Source: Nitrospinaceae bacterium
GTDB taxonomy: Bacteria > Nitrospinota > Nitrospinia > Nitrospinales > VA-1
DNA length: 10,448 bases
NCBI GenBank assembly: GCA_029261675.1
Contig: JAJDBA010000154.1
Coordinates: forward strand, 1-10,448
Reading direction: 5' to 3'
The position numbers and the translations under genes were made by a program. A model generated the notes under the pieces. The model ran no database searches. It was not told the origin of the DNA and saw only the letters and a program-made list of their open reading frames with translations. Shown piece by piece: positions 1 through 6,288 of the stretch; position 1 is the stretch's first letter; every line of letters begins with the position of its first letter.

Positions 1-1
1 G

Positions 2-571
2 GGAAAAATTATCATGGATGGTCAGGATATTAACGACAAATCTATCGACGTGGTGCCGTTGCGTGCGCAGGTCGGCATTGTTTTTCAGAAACCAAACCCA
101 TTTCCAAAATCAATATACGAAAATATTGCCTTTGGCCCACGTATTCATGGCCTGGCTAAAGACAAAATCGAGTTGGAGGAGATTGTGGTGACAAGCCTTG
201 AAAGAGCTGGACTCTGGAATGAAGTTAAAGATCGGCTTGATCAGTCAGGCACGGGCCTGTCCGGCGGACAACAGCAGCGTTTATGTATTGCGCGCACGAT
301 TGCAGTCAATCCGGAAGTTATCCTCATGGATGAGCCTTGCTCTGCACTTGATCCGATTGCCACTGCAATAATTGAAGAATTGATGGATGAGTTACGAACT
401 GATTATTCGATCGCAATTGTAACTCACTCCATGCAGCAGGCTGCACGTGTTTCTCAGCGCACTGCGTATTTTCACTTGGGTGACCTAATTGAGGTCGGCC
501 CGACAGAACAAATTTTTACAAAGCCCGCACATGAATTAACAGAAGACTATATTACAGGCCGTTTTGGTTAG
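2..571 (+). CDS. pstB: Phosphate ABC transporter ATP-binding protein PstB (5'-truncated by window edge)
   Basis: ATPase subunit of the high-affinity phosphate importer PstSCAB. It sits on the cytoplasmic face and powers phosphate uptake. The reading frame is open to the left edge (GKII precedes the first ATG at 14), so the ATG at 14 is internal and the Walker A part lies outside the window. Visible in order: the Q-loop region with VFQKPNPFP, typical of PstB; the ABC signature LSGGQQQRL near 257-283; Walker B VILMDEP at 317-337 followed by the D-loop SALDP; the switch histidine (THS) at 425-427; and the C-terminal ending TEDYITGRFG that is characteristic of PstB. The TAG stop is at 569-571. 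It is followed 29 bases later by phoU, the usual order of pst operons. Nothing looks damaged. Identification is firm because the PstB-specific Q-loop and C-terminus are both present. Confidence 0.96.
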   Translation, partial: GKIIMDGQDINDKSIDVVPLRAQVGIVFQKPNPFPKSIYENIAFGPRIHGLAKDKIELEEIVVTSLERAGLWNEVKDRLDQSGTGLSGGQQQRLCIARTIAVNPEVILMDEPCSALDPIATAIIEELMDELRTDYSIAIVTHSMQQAARVSQRTAYFHLGDLIEVGPTEQIFTKPAHELTEDYITGRFG

Positions 572-600
572 ATATTTCAAGAAAACTATGGAGAATAAAT

Positions 601-1296
601 ATGTCTGCTCGACTCGAAGGCCATACTTTTCAGCGTTTTGATGGTGAATTGCATCATCTCCATGTTGAGTTGCTACAGATGGCCGGGCTTGTTCATGATC
701 AGGTTCAGGTGGTTCTTGAAGCATTTCAGCAACAAAATTTGGATATTTTTCGTGTCGTAAAAGAAAGGGAATACCAAGTAGACTCTTTAGAGAAAAAAAT
801 AGACAGCGGAATAACTGAAGTGTTGGCAAAACGTAGCCCGATGGCTCGTGACCTACGTGCAATAATTGCATTTTCGAAAATGGTTACTGACCTTGAACGC
901 ATTGGTGATGAAGCCGCTCGAATCGCATATATTGCTACAAACATTTACGACAATGGGCGTAGCAATCCCAGTGTTTATCTGCTCCGCGATATTGGATTGA
1001 TGGGAAAACTTGCATGTGCGTCACTAAAAGAAGCGATTGAAACGCTAGATATTCTTGACATGGAGAGAGCTGAAAAGCTGTTAAACAGTCATGATGACCT
1101 TGATGAAGAATTTCAATCGAGCCTGAGAAGACTTACAACCTTTATCTTAGAAGACGCTCGTAATGTTGGACATACAATCAATATCGTACTAATTTTAAAA
1201 TCATTGGAACGAGTCGGTGGTCACGCTAGAAACCTAGCTGAAAATGTGATTTATTTGATTAGTGGCGAGGATATTAGGCATACCAATAGTGAGTAG
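601..1296 (+). CDS. phoU: Phosphate signalling regulator PhoU
   Basis: Cytoplasmic negative regulator that links the Pst transporter to the PhoR/PhoB two-component system and restrains phosphate uptake. The protein is 231 residues, near the usual 230-240, and is all-helical as expected for two tandem three-helix PhoU bundles. The first bundle has the classic metal-motif core DLERIGD (D97-D103). The second has SLERVGGHA (S201-A209), where the usual Asp of ERxGD is Gly207. The C-terminal end (YLISGEDIRHTNSE) resembles proteobacterial PhoU, which often ends in a G-x-D-x-RH segment. The ATG at 601 is preceded by GGAG at 590-593 with 7-base spacing, so the start is well supported. It is the last gene of the pst operon here: about 830 bases without a convincing gene follow. 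Regulation is presumably by the upstream pst promoter, outside the window. Confidence 0.95.
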   Translation: MSARLEGHTFQRFDGELHHLHVELLQMAGLVHDQVQVVLEAFQQQNLDIFRVVKEREYQVDSLEKKIDSGITEVLAKRSPMARDLRAIIAFSKMVTDLERIGDEAARIAYIATNIYDNGRSNPSVYLLRDIGLMGKLACASLKEAIETLDILDMERAEKLLNSHDDLDEEFQSSLRRLTTFILEDARNVGHTINIVLILKSLERVGGHARNLAENVIYLISGEDIRHTNSE

Positions 1297-1327
1297 ACTT
1301 GCTTATAATTGTCAATCAGCGTACAAA

Positions 1328-1347
1328 ATTTACCACAGCCGGTAAAT
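1328..1347. repeat. Small inverted repeat downstream of phoU (possible weak terminator)
   Basis: Perfect 7-base arms ATTTACC and GGTAAAT separated by the 6-base loop ACAGCC, 31 bases after the phoU stop. The position suits an operon end, but the stem is short and no clear T-run follows, so it is not a convincing intrinsic terminator. Confidence 0.3.
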
Positions 1348-1429
1348 ATTCTTATCAAGCTAAGTATTGTTTAGTTTTAAAGAACAATAAAGTACAAATT
1401 CATTCTGACAATTCTGGGTCAAATAGTAC

Positions 1430-1458
1430 GCCGTTATCGGCAACCTATCTAGCAGGTT
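1430..1458. repeat. Two abutting short hairpins just upstream of the group II intron-like segment
   Basis: GCCG-TTAT-CGGC (1430-1441) is followed with no gap by AACCT-ATCTAGC-AGGTT (1442-1458). The pair ends 9 bases before the GTGTG that I take as the intron 5' end. Some bacterial group II introns insert next to stem-loop DNA, so this could be part of the original target. It could also be chance. Confidence 0.35.
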
Positions 1459-1467
1459 AAAGTTCTG

Positions 1468-1752
1468 GTGTGCCATGAAGAAGATCCCTGGATCTTAGTG
1501 CTATACAAAAGATGAGAGTAGGTCTCTCGAGATCGACGTGAGGGCGTAGATTTGAAACCACCCCAAGCTGCTGTGGTAAAGAGCGATGGTGGTAAGCGTT
1601 GTGGGGAAAATAAGACTGCGTCAAGTGTGCATTCAGGAGATGAACGCAAGTGAACCGCTGATGAGGTGTCGAAAAAACCTTAACCGTTGTCAAAACCGGA
1701 GATCCGGGACTTCTCCGAGAAGAGTCTGGAGGTAAGGCGGCAACTGGCTGCT
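1468..1752 (+). ncRNA. 5' fragment of a group II intron ribozyme (domain I-like), no reverse transcriptase
   Basis: The segment begins with GTGTG, which fits the group II 5' consensus GUGYG. It then shows dense secondary structure without a coding frame: AAGATC-CCTG-GATCTT at 1481-1496, a GAGA/TCTC hairpin near 1516-1530, and CCACC (from about 1558) facing GGTGG near 1588. The stretch around 1637-1670 (ATGAACGCAAGTGAACCGCT and the following GATGAGGTGTCG) is of the kind I associate with domain I of bacterial group II introns. From about 1750 the sequence turns AT-rich. No domain V hairpin, no domain VI and no reverse transcriptase can be found before the next gene, so if this is an intron it is a dead 5' remnant. 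The right boundary is approximate. I could not pair a candidate EBS1 with the bases just upstream, so the exact 5' junction is unproven. An unrelated structured RNA is the alternative. Confidence 0.55.
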
Positions 1753-1916
1753 AAACACTTTTTTGACAAAACCTTGCAATCCAATAGCGTTCCTGAAAAG
1801 GTAATGATGATGAAAAAAGCGCCAACAAAGTAATGATTGACGAATCAACATTAAAAAGGAAATACCCATGGTGGTTTGTCTATTAGATTAAATGTTTCAA
1901 TAAGATTGTGGAATAG

Positions 1917-1954
1917 GAGCATCGGGAATGAAGCGAGTGATGAAACCGATACTC
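1917..1954. repeat. Imperfect inverted repeat in the intergenic region
   Basis: GAGCATCGG (1917-1925) can pair with CCGATACTC (1946-1954) over nine positions with a single C/A mismatch, closing a 20-base loop. It begins with GAGC and holds a GAAA, superficially like group II domain V, but the arms and loop do not fit that fold. Role unknown. Confidence 0.35.
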
Positions 1955-2024
1955 GGATTCAAGTCTTTTTAATCAGCTAAATAATTTTTGATTGGAATGG
2001 AGTTAATGCGACAGAACCGTGAGT

Positions 2025-2051
2025 TTGACTAAGAATATGTCAATATAGATA
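2025..2051 (+). promoter_or_regulatory. Possible sigma70-type promoter for the phosphatase pair
   Basis: TTGACT at 2025-2030 matches five of six bases of the -35 consensus. A modest -10 candidate, TAGATA, lies at 2046-2051 after a 15-base spacer, which is shorter than ideal. It lies about 75 bases before the phosphatase start and nothing else in the region looks better. Inference from motif only. Confidence 0.3.
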
Positions 2052-2079
2052 CCGTGAACAAAAGAAAAAAGATGATATT

Positions 2080-2100
2080 TGCTCATGAGCAGCTTTGCTC
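2080..2100. repeat. Overlapping palindrome and hairpin in the leader of the histidine phosphatase gene
   Basis: TGCTCATGAGCA at 2080-2091 is a perfect 12-base palindrome. Its right half, GAGCA (2087-2091), can instead pair with TGCTC (2096-2100) across a GCTT loop. The two structures exclude each other. They lie 28 bases before the proposed TTG start and could be an operator or a leader RNA switch; this is not shown. Confidence 0.35.
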
Positions 2101-2127
2101 AAGTGTATTACATTGCAGGTGAATATT

Positions 2128-2844
2128 TTGACAAGATTGATTGTGGCCTTCGTACGGCATGGTGAGTATCAACAGCCTCCGGGTGTTCCGAGTGCGCATT
2201 TACCTTACCCTCTAACTGCCAGAGGAATGAAGCAAGCAGCTGATGCTGCTGAGGGTTTAACTAATATAGCTAGTAGCGAAAACTGGGACATTTACCCTGT
2301 AATTGATTCTTCACTCCAGTTAAGAGGGTGGCAGACGGCTACTGTTGTTGCCAGAGAACTAGAGAAACTTGGCATTAACAAAGTGGAAGTCGAAAGCTTT
2401 GAAAGTCTGGCGGAACGTTGCTTAGGCAGCGCCGCCAATCTTACTGTTGAACAGATAGAGAAAATTATAGCTGAGGATCCTCGCTATGATCCGCTACCTG
2501 CGGGATGGAAGTCGGATAGCAATTTCAGAATACCGCTACAGGGAGCGGAGTCTCTGATGCAGGCGGGTGAACGCGTCATGGGGCATATTGCCGGAACAAC
2601 AGGCAATTTAGCGGAAGAGATATCAACAAACACCCTGAAGATTTTTGTCGGTCACGGAGCGGCTTTCCGACATGCTGCAGTCCAGATGGGCTTGCTCACG
2701 ACAACGCAGGCGGTAGCGCTATCTATGTTTCATTGCCACCCGGTTTATTTCGAACGCTTAAATGATCACCTCGACAACAATAAATGGCGCCATATTGGTG
2801 GTGAATGGAAAATACGTAAAAAACAAAATTCAAATCCGGATTGA
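2128..2844 (+). CDS. Histidine phosphatase family protein (phosphoglycerate mutase-like)
   Basis: Cytoplasmic phosphatase of the histidine phosphatase (PGM/SixA-like) superfamily, which uses a phospho-histidine intermediate; the substrate cannot be read from the sequence. With the start proposed here it is 238 residues. The catalytic RHGE motif is at R10-H11-G12-E13 at the end of the first strand (LIVAFVRHGE). The pocket arginine probably lies in LRGWQTA (R66), and the second catalytic histidine is in FVGHGAAFRH (H176). I chose the TTG at 2128 because AGGTGA at 2117-2122 sits 5 bases upstream and because it puts the motif at the usual distance from the N-terminus. An in-frame TTG at 2095 would add 11 poorly fitting residues. 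The gene is followed after 23 bases by a metallophosphatase, with which it probably shares a transcript. The protein has no signal peptide or membrane segment. Confidence 0.88.
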   Translation: MTRLIVAFVRHGEYQQPPGVPSAHLPYPLTARGMKQAADAAEGLTNIASSENWDIYPVIDSSLQLRGWQTATVVARELEKLGINKVEVESFESLAERCLGSAANLTVEQIEKIIAEDPRYDPLPAGWKSDSNFRIPLQGAESLMQAGERVMGHIAGTTGNLAEEISTNTLKIFVGHGAAFRHAAVQMGLLTTTQAVALSMFHCHPVYFERLNDHLDNNKWRHIGGEWKIRKKQNSNPD

Positions 2845-2867
2845 TTGAGAAGAGATGGAGTATTGTC

Positions 2868-4226
2868 ATGAACCAGACGGGTCGTAAACATCGATGTGAG
2901 TTTATTTCTGACTATAGCGGTCTAGAATGGCTGGGCGGCAACTTACCTACCGAGTGTATAACCTGGCCTATCCCCAAAAAGGCGGCGCGTATCTATGAGC
3001 CACATGATGAATTTGCCGTTTCCACCCAACAGGTAAAACGCTACGCGTGGGATAAACCTTGGGTCTTTCCTGATCAGCCACACCTGTTCTTTTCTGATAT
3101 GCATGCGGATGCGGATGCTTTTCTACGCTCGCTGGTCGCATCCGGGGGCGTCAAAAAAACCGGCCCGGACGATAATGATTTTGCCCTGACCGCACTTGGC
3201 GAGCAGGCATTTTTTATTATCGGTGGGGACTGTTTTGACAAGGGTCCGGATAACTTAAGACTGTTTCGTGTACTGACCAAGTTGCGTGAACTAGGTCCGG
3301 ACTTGCATGTTCTGGCCGGCAATCACGATTTACGCACTCACATCGGTCTTACCTGTGCTGGCCGCAAGGACCCGCGCCATGCGCATCTGTTCGTGCGCAT
3401 GGGCAAAAAGACCGTGCCCCTGTTCAAGGAGATATACGAGACCTATCTTGCTGGCGGCGATCATTCGCACAAACATGATATGTCTGAGGATGATGTTCGG
3501 CAACATCTATTCCCCGATGAAGACTGGTATGAGCAGTTCCCTGAATCTGTTGCAGGCATGTTCACAGAAAAACAGATCGCGAAAGAGCTGAGACGTATTC
3601 GTGAGAAGGTCTCTGAATTTGAATTCCGCTCTAAAAAGATAGGAATGTCGCTTGCCTTGGTTTACTCGACACTGAGCAAAGCGAGAGAGTTATTTCTCGA
3701 TAAGGATGGCGAGTTCGGATGGTATTTCGACGAGATGGCGTTGTGTCATCGGTCGGGGTCTTTTCTGATGTTGCACGCTGGCGTCGATGATGTCGCTGCT
3801 GAGATCATCAGGCAGCGCGGCGTCGAAGGTTTAAATGCTGATTACAAACGCGCGTTAGAAGGCGATCTGTTTGATCTCTACAATGGCCCGCTGGGCAACG
3901 TATTTCGCACCAAGTATCGTGAAAGTGACCTGCCATTTACCGAAAAGGGCCTGGCTGACATTAATCTTGCCGGGGTATTTGCCATCATCCATGGCCATCG
4001 CAGCCTGCTCTACGGACAGCAGATTACATTGCGTAATGGTTTATTAAACTTCGAGTGTGATGCTTCGGTCGACTGTAACACCCGTGACCTGGAAGACTTG
4101 CCAGGCCTGGGAGGTGCAGTCACTATCGTTCGTACGGATGCCCGGATACTCGGCATCAGTACCGACTACCCATTAGTAAAAATGTTTGACCTTAATCAGG
4201 TGATTAAATTGACAACGGTGATATAA
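2868..4226 (+). CDS. Calcineurin-like metallophosphatase (PPP-type serine/threonine phosphatase fold)
   Basis: Binuclear-metal phosphoesterase of 452 residues, predicted cytoplasmic. The metal-site motifs appear in the canonical order: D77-x-H79 in FSDMHAD, G120-D121-xx-D124-K-G in GGDCFDKGPD, G151-N-H-D154 in LAGNHD, H303 in MLHAGVDD, and the late G-H pair in IIHGHRS (H375, H377). The region between GNHD and LHAG (about 145 residues) is longer than in compact bacterial PPP phosphatases and is rich in charged helix, probably an inserted lid. About 75 residues precede the catalytic core and match nothing I know. The ATG at 2868 has GGAG at 2857-2860 with 7-base spacing; an in-frame TTG at 2841 overlaps the previous stop and lacks a site. 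Protein phosphatase activity is possible but substrate is unknown. It pairs with the upstream histidine phosphatase and precedes a kinase-rich cluster. Confidence 0.88.
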   Translation: MNQTGRKHRCEFISDYSGLEWLGGNLPTECITWPIPKKAARIYEPHDEFAVSTQQVKRYAWDKPWVFPDQPHLFFSDMHADADAFLRSLVASGGVKKTGPDDNDFALTALGEQAFFIIGGDCFDKGPDNLRLFRVLTKLRELGPDLHVLAGNHDLRTHIGLTCAGRKDPRHAHLFVRMGKKTVPLFKEIYETYLAGGDHSHKHDMSEDDVRQHLFPDEDWYEQFPESVAGMFTEKQIAKELRRIREKVSEFEFRSKKIGMSLALVYSTLSKARELFLDKDGEFGWYFDEMALCHRSGSFLMLHAGVDDVAAEIIRQRGVEGLNADYKRALEGDLFDLYNGPLGNVFRTKYRESDLPFTEKGLADINLAGVFAIIHGHRSLLYGQQITLRNGLLNFECDASVDCNTRDLEDLPGLGGAVTIVRTDARILGISTDYPLVKMFDLNQVIKLTTVI

Positions 4227-4231
4227 ATCAC
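4218..4231 (+). terminator. Weak terminator-like hairpin overlapping the metallophosphatase stop
   Basis: GTGAT (4218-4222) pairs with ATCAC (4227-4231) around an ATAA loop and is followed directly by TTTT. The stem is only five pairs, so termination would be inefficient. It coincides with the break between the phosphatase pair and the GAK-like cluster. Confidence 0.28.
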
Positions 4232-4321
4232 TTTTCACATCACTGTCATATATACTATTTATTATCCTTATCACATATTCCGCATCCGCCACTAAGTTTT
4301 ATCAAAAAAAGGAGAAGTACA

Positions 4322-4612
4322 TTGGCATCCAATGATGAAGAGTTCACCTTTCAGTCGCTCCAAGATCCTGAATCTATCGTGAAGTATCTGGACGCTCTGA
4401 GCCAGGGTTTAAGCTCGGGGCGCCTTTATTTGGGTACAAAAAAGAAAAAAATGATTCTGGAGCCTAGCAGACTTTTGACTCTGGATGTAAAAGCCAAACG
4501 TAAAGAGCGAAAGGTCAAGCTCGAGATAAAGATCAGTTGGTCCGTCGATAAGGGTGATAAGCAAGCGGAAGAAGAACTCTTAGAAATTAAAGCGGCAAAA
4601 AAAGAGAAGTAA
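4322..4612 (+). CDS. Small amphi-Trp domain protein, copy 1
   Basis: A 96-residue cytoplasmic protein that fits the amphi-Trp domain: a helix with a short SGRLYLG turn, a K-rich hairpin, and a final amphipathic strand with alternating residues ending in the near-invariant tryptophan (LEIKISW, W73). The function of this domain is not established; it recurs in loci with ATP-grasp and HprK-related enzymes. It aligns without gaps over its last 42 domain residues with the two other amphi-Trp proteins in this window, but lacks their two conserved cysteines. The C-terminus is a charged Lys/Glu tail. The start is a TTG at 4322, supported by AAGGAGAA at about 4309-4316 with 7-base spacing to GGAG; no nearby ATG is available. 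It is the first gene of the cluster and ends 6 bases before the next start, so it is surely co-transcribed. Confidence 0.85.
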   Translation: MASNDEEFTFQSLQDPESIVKYLDALSQGLSSGRLYLGTKKKKMILEPSRLLTLDVKAKRKERKVKLEIKISWSVDKGDKQAEEELLEIKAAKKEK

Positions 4613-4618
4613 CGGAGA

Positions 4619-6280
4619 ATGCCTAAAACAAAGGGAATTCTTTCAGATGAAGGGATCGATAAAAATTTCAAGTTTATGATTCTGGAGGTCACAAAACAGC
4701 TGGAGGACACTCAAAAAGTACTTGGCAAGCCGAATCCCCAACTCGTAGGAAGAATAGAAGCACGTGATGACTACATAGATAATTTGAAAAGTGTTATCGA
4801 AAATAAATGTTATTACAGCCATCTCACTCAACATCATCTAGACAAACGTGCTCTAGACCTTATTCGGGCTGTAAACATCATCGGTATAAACCTGGAGCGC
4901 ATAGGCGACCATGCGGTGAGTATCGTGTCCCAGCTGGCTTACCTGGATGATCCCGAATTTATTCAGCGCATTACCTACAAGGATTTTTTTGATGAACTCC
5001 TAAAAGGTCTAAAAGGGGTTGACCGAGCCCTTAGAAAACAGGATATCAACCAAGCATTAAAAATCTGCCGCTCTGAATACAATATCGATTTTCTGTTTAA
5101 AAAAAACCTTCAGCGAATAATCGGGGAATTGGCACTTGGAGAAAACACCGAAAACTTGGTGACTTTACTTTTTATCATTAAATATCTGGAACGCATGGGA
5201 GATTCCATCCTAAACATCGGAGAAGCCGTCATCTTTGCGGCGCTGGGGGAAAAATTGAGGATTCACGATTTTGAGGCCCTGGAGGATTCTATCGATGGTC
5301 AAGGCAACTTGGATACCATTGCCAACCTTTCCATCAAATCCATCTGGGAGACTAGGTCTGGGTGCCGAATCAGCCGGATTGAAAATCAGAAAAAAAAGAC
5401 AGGTGATGAATTCAGAGTTATTTTCAAGGAAGGCAGAATAAAAAAATTGAAAAGAGAGTATGAGAATATTCTTTCCTGGGAGAAAGTGCAGCCGGGGTTG
5501 ACTCCTAAGGTTTTCAATTACCATGAAAGCGGGAAAAATGCATCCATCTTAGTGGAGTTTCTTAGCGGAAAAACCATTCAACAGGCCATTCTGCACCCCC
5601 AGTCAGGTTTGTTCAATGACATGATTTCAGAATTAAAGCGGACTCTGATTGATATCTGGGGGAAAACTAAAAAGGAAAAACCTGTAAATGCTTATTTCCT
5701 AGAGCAGCTGCAGTCCCGACTCGATGATGTATTAAAGGTACACCGGAAGTTTGAAGCTCATGAAATGCAGATAGGACAGGTTTGCACGGTTTCTTTAAAA
5801 AACCTTCTGATCGTGGGGCGTGAATTGGAAAAAAAACTGGATGCACCGTTTTCTGTTCGTATTCATGGGGACTTTAATATTGACAACGTCCTCTATGACC
5901 TGGAAAAGAAACACATTCATTTTATCGATTTGTATCGTTCTGAAAACCAGGATTACGTGCAGGATTTATCTGTATTCATTGCTTCAAATTTCCGACAGCC
6001 TATCTTCGACTCATCTACCCGCAATCGTTTGGACAGTGTCATCGCTGACTTTTTTAATTTTGGCAAAGAATTTGCCAAGAGAAATAATGACACGACTTAT
6101 CAAGCCCGAATGGCATTAGGGTTGGCCCGTTCATTTTTGACATCAACCCGTTTTGAATTTAACGACGAGTTTGCTAAAGCCATGCGCCTGCGATCGTTAT
6201 ACCTGTTGGAGAAAGTGGTTAGCCATGAGGGAAGCCCCTGGTCCGACTTCAAATTCCCTGAAGCAATTCTTTATTATTAG
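4619..6280 (+). CDS. PhoU-domain / APH-like phosphotransferase fusion protein
   Basis: A 553-residue two-part protein. Residues 1 to about 225 form a PhoU-type helical region with both metal-motif cores intact: NLERIGDHA (E93-D97) and YLERMGDS (E191-D195). After a linker, residues about 255-553 look like an aminoglycoside/choline-kinase-type phosphotransferase: an N-lobe with a candidate ATP lysine in IFKEG (K270), a hinge-like stretch LVEFLSGKT, the Brenner catalytic loop HGDFNIDN (H416, D418, N423), and the metal-binding aspartate in FIDLY (D437). Such kinases phosphorylate small molecules, sugars or lipids; the target here is unknown. PhoU modules elsewhere sense or relay phosphate status, so a phosphate-gated kinase is a reasonable inference. 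Start ATG 4619: the only site-like sequence with workable spacing is AGAGAAG at 4603-4609. It lies 6 bases after the amphi-Trp gene and 8 bases before the ATP-grasp gene. Confidence 0.87.
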   Translation: MPKTKGILSDEGIDKNFKFMILEVTKQLEDTQKVLGKPNPQLVGRIEARDDYIDNLKSVIENKCYYSHLTQHHLDKRALDLIRAVNIIGINLERIGDHAVSIVSQLAYLDDPEFIQRITYKDFFDELLKGLKGVDRALRKQDINQALKICRSEYNIDFLFKKNLQRIIGELALGENTENLVTLLFIIKYLERMGDSILNIGEAVIFAALGEKLRIHDFEALEDSIDGQGNLDTIANLSIKSIWETRSGCRISRIENQKKKTGDEFRVIFKEGRIKKLKREYENILSWEKVQPGLTPKVFNYHESGKNASILVEFLSGKTIQQAILHPQSGLFNDMISELKRTLIDIWGKTKKEKPVNAYFLEQLQSRLDDVLKVHRKFEAHEMQIGQVCTVSLKNLLIVGRELEKKLDAPFSVRIHGDFNIDNVLYDLEKKHIHFIDLYRSENQDYVQDLSVFIASNFRQPIFDSSTRNRLDSVIADFFNFGKEFAKRNNDTTYQARMALGLARSFLTSTRFEFNDEFAKAMRLRSLYLLEKVVSHEGSPWSDFKFPEAILYY

Positions 6281-6288
6281 GAAACCAA

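Larger units (their letters stand above)
1753..2127. other. AT-rich intergenic stretch without a recognisable gene
   Basis: No open frame here has both a ribosome binding site and a recognisable protein. One tiny frame (ATGATGATG at about 1805, stopping after 9 codons) is not credible as a gene. The stretch contains an imperfect stem at 1917-1954, a possible promoter at 2025-2051 and overlapping dyads at 2080-2100, listed separately. Part of it may be degraded intron or former coding sequence. Confidence 0.5.

Noticed and set aside
536..944. Minus-strand open frames across the pstB-phoU junction
   Set aside because: They lie entirely or largely over phoU, which is clearly coding on the + strand, and show no protein family of their own.
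1449..1693. Two short minus-strand open frames in the intergenic region
   Set aside because: They have no recognisable domain or convincing ribosome binding site and lie over structured intron-like sequence; they look like chance frames.
1917..1960. Group II intron domain V
   Set aside because: It begins with GAGC and contains GAAA, but it cannot form the 34-base domain V hairpin with its tetraloop and bulge.
2095..2127. Upstream TTG start for the histidine phosphatase gene
   Set aside because: It has no ribosome binding site and lies in a hairpin loop; TTG 2128 has AGGTGA 5 bases upstream and gives the normal distance to RHGE.
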